A stretch of DNA of 64,000 bases from Collybia mongolica (GCA_013420905.1 JAAXNY010000008.1:1426001-1490000), one strand, 5' to 3'; positions 12,395 through 25,200 are shown, counted from the stretch's first letter. Program-made: numbers and translations. The notes: generated by a model from the letters alone, not told the origin.

Positions 12395-12678
12395 GTGGTT
12401 TTGCGCATGAACGCTGTATTATTTCTAGATTTGCAATTGTAATACGAATAGTTCAATCAACGTTGACTAGGTTATTGTATAAAGCGTATGGGTAACTGTA
12501 CAACGGAAGTATTTTATATATTGTGCATGATTGTTCGAGTACTTTATGTTGTTAGGATCCAAGCGTTGCGCAAGTAATCGCGTTAATTGCACAAGTCATA
12601 GTAGGTGAGCCCCAAAGGCACGAATGAGTCATCTATTCATCTCCCTCCACGATCCTTCATGTCCAGGGCGGTACGAGG
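12395..12678. other. Intergenic, nothing recognised
   Basis: 3' flank of the makorin gene up to the putative left end of the next mobile element. AT-rich, no protein-like frame or RNA gene seen. Confidence 0.5.
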
Positions 12679-15600
12679 CAAGGGGGCACCGGGATCGAAA
12701 AAATTTAACCAGGGTCGATTTTTTTGGTAAGGCCTCTGAAGGTGGACTAACTAACTTACATAATAAGGCACGTGTCTAAATATAGTAATATGACATCATG
12801 CCTCCCTTATTTTTTCGCCCTCTTGCTTCCCCGACTGCCCCCAGAAGCTTCACAAGCCGCACACACCCAGTTTCGAGGTTCCAGCTCAAGGCTAACACAT
12901 TGGAGGTGATACTGGACCCATGAAGTGAGTTATATGATAAGATTTATAACACTTCGAGGGGATTAAACTTACCCATTGAGTCTCACAGCCTGCCTGCTTA
13001 CACCGAAGTATGCCATCTATCTACGAAGGCCATCAACCATGACACTGTGTTGTCTCAGAAGCAGATTATGCCAGCATTTGAAGACATGTTTCCAGTCTTT
13101 GTCACATGTCAGGTCATCGTCACCAACATAGAGATTGAGGTATTTGAGGGGCTTGAGTAAGGAATAAATTGGTGAATTATGGGGTAGTTCATTTTTTAAG
13201 GTAAGGAGAATGAACAAGGATCCACGCCGAGTTTCACCATCAGATGCAATTGAGGTTATTCAGAGTTTTGTCTGTGCTTGCAATGAATTGACACCTTCGA
13301 AAACTGTCTTTATCATCTCTGCATGTTCCTCTCCAGTTTCTTGCTTGCAATCACCAGATACAAGGACAGGGCAGCCAGGATATATATGATTGTCTTTGCA
13401 GAGAACCCCAAGAGCACCAACAGTTGCCTAATAATAGATCAGGGCACCTTCCAAAAGTGGAAATTGCTTCCATGGAAGCAAATTCTCTCACCTCTCCTGC
13501 GTAATGAACTCTCCCATCATTGATGTTTTGAAACAGCTCTTCCATGTAGTCCTCATTGATGAACTCTGTTGATGTTTGGTCTGCATGCTCCCTGCATAAC
13601 CCAAGGAAGTAGTTGGTCTTTGGATCCCACCTGATCTTCTTCTCTGTGGCAAGCTCATCAAACATCAGCACTGCATGGACAAACTTCACATGGTTTTGGC
13701 CATGAATCACATCCATCAAGCCATTGAAGGTCGCCTCAACATTAGCCTGAACTTGAGCAACTGTTGGTTGTTTGTGTGATGGGATGAGTGGCAGGATGGT
13801 TGAGCAAGTCCACAAGTAAGTAGCACTCTGGCCTTTGTTGGCGCGATGGTTTATCTCTGCCACCCAGTTTCCTCCCAGCCTCCACATGAGCATGGATTTC
13901 AAGTCCTCCTCTTCAGTGAAACTCTTTGGGTAGTAGTGACCTTCAGCAGCCACAATATACAAAGCCAACAACCCTTGAGCCCCTTTCTTTTGATGAAGGC
14001 CAATGCTGAGCAAGCAGTCAATGTGGCTAACATTCCTGCTTGCAATCACCATCAAGAGTCACTTTTGATCAGAGAGTGCAGTTGTCTTAACAAGAAGTTT
14101 TCTTGCCTGATTCAACCCATGCAGGCAATAAAACTTGATCAGTTGATTTTTGTGATGGAGCATCTCTTGGAGGCTGCTGAAGCCAATGTATGCAAATCCG
14201 GTGTTTTCATGAGTGCCATCACTAACCTGCTTGAGTATGCTCCCCAGTGTCTTGTTTTTTACTAGCTGTCGACAAGGCTGACATGGTTGACCATCTCCTT
14301 CAGATATCCTGCAGCAACTTTGGGCAAACAACTTCATTATGCCGTTTTTCATTGAGTAGTCCCAAGGAAGGACAAGAGTATCATGGAGGGCAAATAGATA
14401 TGCAGTATGTGGTGATTTTCCATCTGGACAGTTTAGGACAAATCCCATGCAAGTCGGTGCTAATGCCTTCAGTGTTTTCACAGTGTCCTTGTACTCAAAC
14501 AAGTCCACATCAATGATTCCAATTTTGTCCTTGCATATGCTCATAATGGCATCCATTGGTGGCAAGTTGTCAAAGGATGGGATAAAATCTTTAGATTCAA
14601 GGATAATCGGCACCCATTCAGCACTTATGGCCATGTCAGATCCTGTTCCAGGACGAGCTGGTGTCCCAGCAGCATTGACACTACCTCCTGTCGGGGAAGG
14701 AATTCTTGCACATTTTGGTCAGGCAGCCATCTTATAGTATTCAAACTTACTTACCTTTTCTCAAGCTCTTTGATGAGGTAGTCCAACTTCCCCTTGAATA
14801 ACCCTTCGCTTATGCCACGCTCTTCAATGAAATATGCCACGAAATTCACCAAACCATCCAGCCCCCATTTTCCATGATATATGATTTTGCCCATATCCCC
14901 TTTTTTTCCCCAGCCTAACATTGCCTTTAAGACCTCATTCAGATCTGTTTCCCATAAATTGGCAGTGCTGACAGTAAGGTCATCAAAGCCCCTCGGGTCA
15001 CCTCCAAAAGCTGCAAGCTTGTCAAATTCTGATGCTTCAGGGATGCTCCATGGTAAGTTCATGACAAGCCTCTGCAATTTGCTGATGAAGTTGTCCCTAA
15101 TTGGCTCCAAAATAGGTCAAGACATTTGGGAAGCTTCTTCATGACATGGATGGGAAGCTTCTTCACAATGAGGATTGGAAGATGTGGTAGAAACAGTGTC
15201 CTCTGCTTGCATTCAGGGCAGCTTATGACTATGGACAGGCACAGAACTGCTGACAGTTGATGGTACTGTGGCCACTCTTCATTTCAAGAAGGAAAGTATT
15301 GACCCATTTTTCTTCTTTTTAGCTTCTTTGTCTTGTTTGGCATGTGCATCCCTGCAGGCTTTGGTTCTGTGATGGCACTTTTCAAGGTTTGCCAGCCTGA
15401 TGGTGCCACAGTTTACACAGGTGCCACAGTCAGGACAAACAGCATAACCCTCTGTGTCAAGAACAGGCAGGATGGCTGGCTGAATTGGTTCTTCAATATG
15501 AGTATACCTGCACATCTGCGACTTTTGAGACTCACTAGACTGCTGTTACTTGGCGTCATGGTCTTGATTAGATTACAGACTGATTTTATGCTATCAGTCA

Positions 15601-15872
15601 CAAGTCGAAGATGCTGGATTGTGTGACTGGCCATCACTGTGCTTGATCACTCATAAAATGTACAAATCAGTCATTTCTCTCGAATTTCTGTATCTTGCAG
15701 AGCTATACTAAGTCATAGGTTCATTTTCACTTGTCTTGTGTACCCTATTCAGGTTCTAATAGCCCCAAGTTGATGTTTTTAAGCCATGTCCCAGAGGGGT
15801 CCATTTTTTTTTTCGCAGCCTGTGGCTGGACTAATTAACCGGGTACCGGTCCGGCATTTTGATCCCCCTTGG
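12679..15872. mobile_element. Decayed Agaricomycete transposon-like element
   Basis: A 3.2-kb block around one degenerate minus-strand gene of a kind I recall as multi-copy in mushroom genomes. An 8-base inverted match, CAAGGGGG, lies at 12679-12686 and, inverted, at 15864-15871. These may be the terminal repeats; clear target-site duplications are not visible (flanks GTACGAG and GTAGAGG are only similar). The interior is strikingly poor in CG dinucleotides compared with neighbouring genes. Superfamily not identified. Confidence 0.55.
12807..15637 (-). pseudogene. Broken multi-copy element protein, internally deleted
   Basis: Read on the minus strand: a Cys-rich segment (CPDCGTCVNCGT, about 15440), then SEFDKLAAFGGDP (about 15040), LPPMDAIMSICKD, LMFDELATEKKIRWDPKTNYF (about 13630), GDDDLTCDKDWKHVFK (about 13090), and a C-terminal half PHD finger (CKQAGCETQW|YHLQC..NWVCAACEA, 13000-12830). 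Introns with good sites remain, including one near 14755-14710, one near 13495-13430 and one inside the PHD finger. Five in-frame TGA stops interrupt it (15279, 15213, 15117, 14059, 13260). Several hundred residues expected between the VDGL segment (about 13020) and the PHD finger are missing, so this is an internally deleted, dead copy. Product and mechanism unknown to me. Confidence 0.65.
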
Positions 15873-16708
15873 TAGAGGAGAGAGTCAATTTGTCTAACTC
15901 GATCCTATCAAAAGAAGCGGGTGTCTTCCCTTCGTTCATTTGAGCAGCCCCTTCTCTGTCAGGCCATGAATTTGGGTACATGTACCTTGCGCAATGCCAA
16001 TATATCCGAATAAAAAATAAAACCCTAACCTACATCCACCTCAATTATATATGTATCTTTTAAAAGTCCGATCATAGGCGGTTCAAACCTGACTCGTCCG
16101 AGTTCGGTCGGGTCATCTTGCGTTGGACGTGATCAGCGGGTTTCTGGTGTGTTCCCGGCTCATTACAATCTACAGCATAGGACCATTAAACTTCGAAAAG
16201 TGTGTACATTGTAAACGTAGCTAGACTCCAATTCTGTAGATCAACAAGATATCGTTCACTATATAGTATGCTTGAGCAAGCACAACAAGGTGAAACACTA
16301 AAAATCAATCGTAGTGCGAGAGACGAAGAATGGTACATTTGTAGACTTGACACATAACCGACTTGAATTTGTTGAGTCGAGGTTGAACTAGAGTTGAACT
16401 ATCTGAGGTTGTTCCGGTGGTTAGTGTTTGAATAACGCTTATAACGCTCAGCAAGATTAAACAATACATGGCAATATTTGGCTCTGGTTGGCTGGCCCTT
16501 GCCAACTCGTGCATTTTGGCAGCCACAAGGAACCCGCAGGCTTCTTGATGGCATCGAGTTAGACAGATCGAGTGTAGACTCCCCTTGGTACGAGTGTTCA
16601 ACGTTTGACAAATGTAACGGGTCACGTGTGCGTGATATAGCGCGTGTGTCACGCAAGCCCCAGACGTTTCTTTCTACCGGAGCCTCTATTTTCTAACATT
16701 GGACATCC
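15873..16708. other. Intergenic, promoter side of MMS22
   Basis: 836 bp with no supported gene. Short open frames on both strands look random. The MMS22 promoter should be at the right-hand end. Confidence 0.5.
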
Positions 16709-19700
16709 ATGCAAGGAGATGTCGTCGAAACATCCGACGCCGAGGAAGAGGAGGAGATTCGGGCAGCCAAACACACCTATTGGAAAAATGAAGCCAAGCA
16801 TGAAACATCAGATCGCAACGATGACAATTCACCCAAGAAGAGATTGAAGGTAAGCAAAAATTCGTGACATTTGCTCTGGTATAAATTTCAGCATCCTTTA
16901 GCTAGGCCATGTGCATGAAACTGTTTTGGAAACTCCTCGAGACTCCCCAAGCGTACAATCATCTCCACTCCCCCCCAGTTCCCAACCAGTACTAGACCCA
17001 GTTTCCTCGTCCCCCTGTATCCTACTTGGCAACATTCCAAAGACAAGCTCATTAGTCTCTGAGCCATCTTCGCTCCCTCCTCAGTATGTCAGTGGCGTGT
17101 GGAATAGAAACCACGACTTTTGCAACGATATCCCACTCCAGCAAAACTCTCAGGACTCTCTCCTACTGGCCCCTCATGATCAGATGAGTCCTCATGTATC
17201 AAAACTGGCACCTGATATACTGGAATATTTTCCTATTCCTATATTTTCGCCGGACTCGGATGTTTCAGAGCCTCGCTCTCGTCGCTCACTCGTTTCGCCA
17301 GCGAATGGGATGGCAGTAAAAGCAAATTTGCCTGCTCCGACGTCATTGCAGTATCCCGTGCTGACACGTTCGCAGTCTGTAGATACACTTTCCCTGTTCA
17401 ATTCCCCGCCATCACATTCAGATCCCGAACTTCTAGGTATAACTATAACTCCTGACGTGGAGATGTCCCCCCCACCGGCGCAACAGCCGCTTTCACCCCT
17501 CTCACCTATGACTTTGCCCCCGCCTTCCGCATCTATCTCTGCAGATCCACCAATACACAATGTACCATCGTCTCCCTTGACTCCACCATCAACAGATACA
17601 CACGCCATCGACTATGACTCCCTCTTTGTTTCACCACCTTCACACATCCTCCAAGTTTTCACCTCCACAGACAAGAAGAACCATGAAGATGTCATTGTTC
17701 CTCTCTTGGAGCTTGATGTTACGAATATTCCAGATCAACCGAGGTATTCTCTTCGCCGACGGGGTGCCAATCAACTCAAACCTTATACTATCGAAAAGCT
17801 ACAATACAAGAAAGCACTCAGCTCCAACCCCGATGCTATAGTCAAATTTCGCAGTCCTACCCGGGGGGGACGACATCGCCAAAACGGCACTGTTGAAAAC
17901 TTTCAAGAACAGTGGGAACCATACGCTGCGGATGAAGAAGAGCCATGGGAAATGTCACAACGATTGCACTATGAGGACAGTATGCGAGCTGGTCCAAGTG
18001 GAATCCCTGCTTCTGGCGTGTCAGATGGCGGTGCGAGGCCTCCGATGCAGTACTCAGAGTTCCTCCAGGATCTGCCCACAACGGACGAAGAGGAAGCTAA
18101 GGAATTGAAAGCAATATCGAAGGAAGCAAGGAAAGCTGTCCGGGAACGCAGGGCTAGGGAAGCAACAGAAAAACCCTACAAAATGAAACCTAAATCGTTT
18201 CCCCTTTCAAAGGGTCATATGATCACGGATAGCCCCCCGCCACAAACAGAGAGCAGACATTCTATGGATGCCGTACGTCTGCCAATTATACTTCCCCCCC
18301 TGTATTGATAAGACCACCCTTTACGTTTGCAGCACATTTCTCCAATGGACATAGAGTTTCCGCGCCGCTCTGCGTCGCAGAAGAAGCAGCTGGACCGACC
18401 TCACACCCCTATTCTTTCCTATAGTATCCCTTCAGACCTTTGTACTAAGCCTAGGAATCATTTGCGTTCAGGGACGCCCCTGGAACTGTTCGATCATGGG
18501 GACAGGGAAAGTCTCTCAGGAAGACGTTTTCAGGTGCCCCAGAACATTCCTATGGACGGTATTGAACCTCCATCGGAGGTGGAGAATAGCGATATGAGTG
18601 GTGGGCACTCCCAGCATTCCGGGAGTGACTCTGATCATGACGGAAACGACGATCTTCCAAATGGTCCACTCGATCGTAAGCGCATGAAAGCGCTTAGCCG
18701 CATGGTTCCTGCTTTCATGTTGAAACACCTAGCGAAAGGTGACGTGTCATCCAAACCGGCGCGCAAGCGCCACCGTTCTGTGACTGTCGTTCCTGGCAGT
18801 GACAACGACAACGACGAGGCATCAGGATTACAACCTGGTAAAACGCGTACCCATTGGGCGAAGCAATACAAAGGCAGCGTTGAAATTAAAGGAGATATAG
18901 AAAGCTCGGACGATGAACAGAGTCCCCTTACCGATTCAGATTTAGAAGGGACGCTGGATGGCCTTGATCCGTATTCATTCCAGGGGCGCGTGGATACTGA
19001 GGTCATCGACATTTCGGACGACTCGGAAGAAGCTCTGGATAGCTCCGATGAGGGGGTAGATGATGAGACGATCCAAGCATATCTTGACGGAAAGATTGTG
19101 GTTAGAAGGCCCCATCGCAGGGGCCAAAGGGGAGAAGAAAGTCTCATCGATTGGATGTTGAGCAGAGCCCAAACCATTGGCGGGTCAAAAAAGGCCAAGG
19201 TCAAGAAACAACCATCAAGTAACATTCCTAAAAGAAAGTCCTCTTCCCGGACGAAATATAAGATGGATATCATCACCAGTCGTGGCAAAAGGATGGGCCG
19301 AGAACGGCAATCCAAGTTAAATTTTAACCATCGGAGGGGAAACACTGAAAGGGTGCCCTCTCCTCATCGAAGTAAGGATTTTTATCCAGCTCCCGTGAGA
19401 CTTCACAGGTCAGATGTTGGCGGAGAAGACAATCCTGGCCACTCCCACGACGAGGTTCATGTACCATCAGTTGACCGTGTTTTACAGAAGAAGGCAAGAA
19501 AGGAGGGGGCGAAAGAAAGGCAGGCCCGAGCGAAGGCCAATGGCATCTATACCTTTGATTCAAATGACACGCAAATCGTGACCGGTCGAAGGGCAAGGGG
19601 AATGGTTACTATCGACATTGAGGAGGATGACTTCAATGCAGGTCCAGCATGGTGCTACGCACTGACTCCTTCAAATCAAATTGCATCGGCGATTCCCAAG

Positions 19701-22700
19701 TCCCCCGATGGCTTGAAGATGATTTCTTCATCACTTCGATCCAGAAATATACAAAATCTCGCCCTCATTGATCAAGAACTAGAAAGTCGTAGTACACTAA
19801 GCAAGCCCCATCGGCGGAAAATAAAACGAGCGGGTGACTTCGGAGTACCTCTGTTACATTCAGGACTGAGTTTCGCCGCGACAACTTTTGTTGGTAGGGG
19901 GGGACTCCGCGAGTTGTGCAATATCCTTTCTCCTACTGTTACACCCCTCATAACCACTATCACGGTATTGCGGGGAATAGAGGTCGGACCCTCAACAAGC
20001 TCCGAAGATTTCACAAAATCATTGAAAGAGGTTCTCAGAGGCCTATTCGATTTTGTAACAGGTCTGCCGGCCTTTGACAGTGTATGCGAAGCGAAAGAGT
20101 GGTTTGATTTGACCCGTGTTTGCTGTCAGTTTCTATCATGGCGATTGGGCACCTGGAGTGAAGAGGAGTGCAGCCGCCTCCGCGCGGTGGTCCAAGAGTC
20201 AGTGTCGGGATTGGTTCTTCAGATGCGGGAATTATGCCTCGAGGCAAATACACTGGATCTCTCCACCTTCTCCCTATGCTGGTTCATGGTCGAACTATCA
20301 GTGCGGGTTGGTCAAACGATACAAGGCCAATATCAGAACAGTTTGAGCGAGGCGGTCGCATTATTAATTCAACACCTTCTGGAATTCGACGTTGAGAAAA
20401 CGATGGCTCCTGTTTGCAGCGGGTCTCCTCTTGATAGCTCAAAGACAGCTGAATACACAGCTGAATTATGGGTCTGCCTTTTTCATATCCTCGACACGCA
20501 CCATCGCGTGGCGCCTGATGCTAAACAGCCTCATCCGTTCTGGCTAGCCTTTCAAAGAGGGTTGGAATCTGTGAGCTCGTCTCTGAACCCACTTGCAGCG
20601 AGCGAGATCATATGGAAGGGCATTTTTAGCTTGTGTGCGTTGACACAATTTTCTGTGCATGGAATGACGATGGCGAAGTCTCGCCTTCCACCTAACTGGG
20701 AATTGGTGGTCGTTGCGTTGAAAAAGGTTTCACTTAATCCCAACCCTGTAACGGATGTCACCCAACCGAGTTCCCAATTGGACAAACGCGACTTATATGC
20801 CCACCTCGCAGTCCGTCGATGTGTTGATTTATCTCACCGCTGGGAATGGTCACTCGAACAATCCTCGAACCTCTTCAACCAACTCGCTGAAATATTTCGC
20901 AGCCGCAAGTTTGCGAATCTCCGTCACGAAACCCCCGATTACCCTCTGTTCATGCGTAATAACAGATGGGACCTTCACTTGGACTATAGGCGTGGAGATT
21001 CAGCGTTCGTTCTCTTCCTGAGACTCTTGGTCAGGGCTGCTGACTATGATCCAACGAATCCGACTCGCACCCCTTCCCCCAGGGCGAAAAAGCTGTTATC
21101 CCTTGCCATACCTGTAGGCTCTCTCGCCTTTTCCAAGAGTCGTCCGACAGCGATCAGAGACTTGTCGACGCTGTCTGTCCGTCTCGCAGCTATTGCAGTT
21201 GGGATCCATATAGACCCCACAAGTCATGCTTCTCGCATCGCCCATGCCCGTACCTATGTAGATTTCTCAGATGCTGACGACACGACACGCAAAGCCGTCA
21301 TTCGCGGGATACGATATCTTGCGACCCTGATGGTAACTTGGAAAGTCCCCCTGAATGCGATAGCTGATTGGATAAGGGCCGTGGCAGGAGTACTCGTTGA
21401 CGAGTTGAGGAACATCCCAAAGACTGCTGACAATTTGGCCAAGCGAAACGGGTTGTCTATCACTGTACAGCTATTAGTTGGATGTGTTCGTCACATAATC
21501 GAAACCCATCAGACATGCTCAGAATACCCCGAGCCCACGTTACTTAGTAAGGCTAGTTCGGGTTCACCAGACTTTCTGTTAATTAATCCTGTGATTTTTT
21601 AGGCAGTCTCGTTCGGATATTCTTCATTTCATCCCTGGCGACGGAGACAAAGATGTTGGACGAGCTCCGACTCTTAATTCAAGCCCTGCTAAACGCAAGA
21701 ATTGCGGTGTTGCCGCCACCTGAGCGACCCCGACTAGCACCTGTTTCAATCACCGAAAACCAAGAGAGTCAGGAAGATTATGGCGATTTCGACCTCGATT
21801 TCGACGATCCGGCCCTCCTTGCTGCCTTGGGTGACGTGCAGGTCTTGTCCAAGGCACATCCAGACCACACGGGAAAGGAGGAGAGGATGCGACAGGTACG
21901 AAATTGTAGCATGTCGAGGAATCTTCTCTTATGGGCATTGACAAGGCGGTGAAAGCGACACAATCCCATTACCTCGCTTGGCGTAGCCTTAATGCGTTTA
22001 TAAAAGATCCGCAAGGACACAAAGGAGACCTTGAATACCTTGGCACCGTCAGTAGCTGGATCTACTGTTGGGTGGGAGCTACCCTAATGGCCGTTGACAA
22101 TAGCAGCGAGAGGGCGAGTTGTTTTTTGATATTCCACGGTAAACGCATATTGACTGCATCTCCGGATCCCTCAGGTATCCGGAAAGATATTCAAACTCTG
22201 GGATCCATTCCGGGAGGCGCTCCAGCGCGACATTCTGGACCGACGGCAACGACGGGTCGACCTCACCGTCATGCTATGCCTCCTGAAACTTGACCCCATG
22301 AGTTACTTGGTTCGTACCTTATCCGAACAAGTGCTTGTGATCGCTGAACTGATATCGAGCGCCCTTAAGGAAATCCCAGAGCGGTATCTCAAAGTGTTGA
22401 TGAACTGTCTGATTGCGATGGAGGTGGATCTGGACAGCGAATACGTTGGACTTTTGTTTTCGGTCGACGGGCTGCGCCACCCGCTCCTGGTGGGTGTTCC
22501 GTGTGAGCGCAAGAGCGAGGCAGTGGATTTCAAGGTGGCACCAGAGGAGTTTGAAGCTGTGAGCCTGGAGATTTTGCAGAGTGCGTAAGCACGCCAATCG
22601 TGCCCCGCTTCGTTGTGAATGCTGACTCTTCTTCGCCGCGGCAGCCATCCTTCTCAACCTTGCTGTGCTGTGCGATGATGGTGTACCAGAGAGGGACAAA

Positions 22701-22944
22701 TACCTCGACCTTGTCAAGGGGATGCTGTCGACAATGCGCAGGTTATCGGTGCGTTTCCTTTTACGTTGCACCCTGTCGAGGTTTTTTTTCCTGACTCTGT
22801 GGGGAACAGATGGATGAGCGATGGAAGAGCCGAGCGGTGTACGTCGAGCGGTGTCGTCGGGTTGTACGGATGGCGAGCGAGCACCTGGGGGGCCGGTTGC
22901 CGGGGTTGGGATTCTTTGTAGACTGGGAACGGACCCTGGGGTAG
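16709..22944 (+). CDS. MMS22: Mms22/Mus7 replication-repair protein
   Basis: Mms22 works with the Rtt101 cullin ligase and Rtt107 to restart damaged replication forks in the nucleus. Eight exons (16709-16849, 16902-18272, 18333-21546, 21603-21895, 21946-22092, 22175-22580, 22645-22748, 22810-22944) give about 1936 aa, the size expected. The N-terminal half is acidic, Ser/Pro-rich and disordered with basic patches. The helical Mus7/Mms22 region starts near residue 1000 (FVGRGGLRELCN); IWKGIFSLCALTQFSVHGM and FRSRKFANLRHE are family-like stretches. The exon 5-6 junction is the weakest: only a GTTGAC donor at 22093 keeps frame and gives an 82-bp intron. Convergent with HSK3, 93 bp between stops. 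Confidence 0.85.
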
Positions 22945-23037
22945 TAGTATCGGGAGTGTACTTTTATCATCTTTTACGCGGATATATTGTAATATGTACA
23001 TGTACAACTAGAGAGTAATCCATCGTCAAATGCGCGA

Positions 23038-23345
23038 TCAGGACTCGTTTGGAGGTGAGCCATCGGACGATCTTTCCCTGTCGTCTGGTTCCTCGGGGTT
23101 CAGTTGCGCAGCGACTGTCATGAACCTACATGGAAAGTTCATGTAAGGAAAAGCAAAAAAGAGGGGGACAACACCCACTTTGCCGCGTCCAAGGCCGCGA
23201 ACGTCCTCATCGCATGGAGATCTACCTGGAGCTGCTCGCAGAGATCCGCCGTCTGCCCGATCGCACGCGACATGCGGCCAAGGCTGCCTGCAAGCTGGGT
23301 GTACAGACGGTCTTTGGCTTGGGTAGCGTTGGTGGGTGCGCTCAT
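23038..23345 (-). CDS. HSK3: DASH/Dam1 complex subunit Hsk3
   Basis: Small kinetochore protein of the DASH ring, which couples chromosomes to spindle microtubules. Two exons (23345-23179 and 23125-23038) encode 84 aa. The helical core KDRLYTQLAGSLGRMSRAIG is followed by LHAMRTFAALDAAK, spliced to FMTVAAQLNPEE. This AA..FM..A..LNPE ending after one coiled-coil helix is typical of Hsk3. The intron (23178-23126) has a GTGGGT donor. The protein is easy to miss because it is short and split. No other family fits as well, but with so few residues some doubt remains. Confidence 0.75.
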
Positions 23346-23541
23346 TACTTAAAGAAAGACGGTGGCAGGAGAAAGTGAACTCGACCATGTGTCACCACGC
23401 ACGGACCCCACGCGTGACCCAAATAGTCTGACGTGACACCTCGCGTCATGCATTGGCAGTAGGCCGCTTTATTTCTATTTAATATACAGTTTACGTGCTA
23501 AAATGCAAACACTTTAAACTTGTGGTCGTCCTGCAGACAAA

Positions 23542-25200
23542 TCAAGGGGTAAGCGAATGAGAACCAAACGGGGTGGCGGCCAAAACACCCACTTGTATGA
23601 GCACCAGCCCGTCCTCTGCCAACATAAACTCCAGGTTGTCCTGGTTCGCCAGCCCGGGGGTCTCGAAGCTCTGGATGCGGTAGGGCAGCGCACTGTCCAC
23701 GGGACTCTCAAACATTTCCTTATCCTCATCGACCCGGGTTGCGCCGATGAGGTACTTTTGGAGGCGCGCGTCGGGGTCTCTATGGTACAAGCTCCTCCTG
23801 AGGGCGCGCTGGTTGAAATCGAGGACGTCGGTGGTGCCCTGGGAGTCGGACGAGGGGACGACAACGCGCATACCGTGCACGTAGCAGAACCACACGTCCG
23901 ATAAGTCTACGCGGAGCATGCGGGTGTGTGCGGGGCCCCACGCGCCCCAGGCAAGTGCTTCCTGCGGGCGGGTGGCGGCGAGATCGAGGAAAGTAGAGGT
24001 GCGCACGAAGAGTGCAAAGGAGAGGTCTGTGTGAAAGGCCTTTATGGTGACGACAATGAGACGGTCGGCAGAGGCGGTGGTGAAGGGGCGCGGGTGCTGG
24101 GAGGCGAGGGCGTAGGAGGGGCTGTAGTCTGTGCGGATCGCAATTTCGGGGTCACTGACGTCGCCGCTGTTGGAGAGCGGGGGGAGAAGAAAGGTGGTGT
24201 GTGTGGCACTGCGCTGTGTCACGTCGAGGGGAGGGACAGGGGTGGTGGAGATATCGACGAGGTCGAGACTGAGGATCTCGGGGGCGTTGGGGTCGGCGGC
24301 AGGGCGGCACATGGCGCACATGACGAGGTCTTGGGTGAGGAACGCGATGCTCTGGATGGGGCCATGAAGTACCTGCATAAAAAAAAGAGTGAGCGATGAA
24401 GGTGGAGGAGAGGAGGAAGGGAGGAGAGTTGACCGCTTTCTGTTGACCGGTGCGCCAGTTCCAGAAGATGACTTCGCTGGTGATGGTGGTGACGAGGGCC
24501 TGGAGCATGATGGCGACAGAGTCTGAATATATCTGTACGACGTGCCAGGCCTCGAGGACGTCGACGGTGGTGGGGTGGTAGGTAATGGTGGCATCGTGGG
24601 CACGGGGGTGAGGACGGCCGTCGGAGAGGCGTCGGAGGTGGAAACGGAGACAATTGTGGGTCCTGAAGGTGAGGTGAGTGAAGGGAAAGAGAGAGAAGGG
24701 AAAACGCACGCTGCGGGATTGGAGAGTTCAATGACGACGAGAAGGTCCTGAGAACGGTCCATGGCAAAGTCTTTCATGGTGAAGCCGATGTCGGGGATGG
24801 TCCATTCGAGCCTAGGAATGTCACGGATGGTGGAGGGGAGCTGGATGAAGCGGAGGTGGCGACCGACTGCGACGGCAAAGATGCCGCCGACGAGTTCCCA
24901 TGCGCTGAGTTCTGGGGACATTTCCTCGTCGGTGAGGATGATGTCGTGTACTTGAGACCATTGTATGTCGTTCCAGGCGCGCTGGTGGAGAGTGAGGGAG
25001 CGAAGACGTGCAGACTTGACGATGTGACTTTGTGGACCGTCGACGAGGTTTGCGGCGAAGAGCTCGATGGAGTACTGGAGAGCGATAGAGTGATTTACGA
25101 GGGCGTGGAAGAGACGGGAGAGACGTGAGCAGATGAGAAGGTGGGGGACGTCGAGAACGGCGAGGATGGAGGTGAGAAGCTCGGTGGGGAGGGTAGTCAT
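23542..25200 (-). CDS. F-box protein
   Basis: Three exons (25200-24710, 24662-24434, 24372-23542) give 516 aa. The N-terminal F-box (TLPTELLTSILAVLDVPHLL) would bind Skp1 and make this a substrate adaptor of an SCF ubiquitin ligase. The rest reads like the beta-rich C-terminal part of fungal F-box proteins (VIFWNWRTG, FVRTSTFLDLAA), with no named repeat. The whole region is also open without splicing, but the spliced frame is the protein-like one: it gives HPTTVDVLEAWHVVQIYSDS in place of a low-complexity Pro/Ser run. Start chosen at 25200 because the F-box follows at once; an upstream in-frame ATG at 25254 would overlap HFI1. Confidence 0.78.
   Translation of the reverse strand: MTTLPTELLTSILAVLDVPHLLICSRLSRLFHALVNHSIALQYSIELFAANLVDGPQSHIVKSARLRSLTLHQRAWNDIQWSQVHDIILTDEEMSPELSAWELVGGIFAVAVGRHLRFIQLPSTIRDIPRLEWTIPDIGFTMKDFAMDRSQDLLVVIELSNPAACVFPSLSFPSLTSPSGPTIVSVSTSDASPTAVLTPVPTMPPLPTTPPPSTSSRPGTSYRYIQTLSPSCSRPSSPPSPAKSSSGTGAPVNRKRSTLLPSSSPPPSSLTLFFMQVLHGPIQSIAFLTQDLVMCAMCRPAADPNAPEILSLDLVDISTTPVPPLDVTQRSATHTTFLLPPLSNSGDVSDPEIAIRTDYSPSYALASQHPRPFTTASADRLIVVTIKAFHTDLSFALFVRTSTFLDLAATRPQEALAWGAWGPAHTRMLRVDLSDVWFCYVHGMRVVVPSSDSQGTTDVLDFNQRALRRSLYHRDPDARLQKYLIGATRVDEDKEMFESPVDSALPYRIQSFETPGLANQDNLEFMLAEDGLVLIQVGVLAATPFGSHSLTP

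Noticed and set aside
18635..19345. 236-codon minus-strand frame opposite MMS22
   Set aside because: Shadow of a Ser/Asp-rich coding region; no domain and it lies wholly inside an MMS22 exon.
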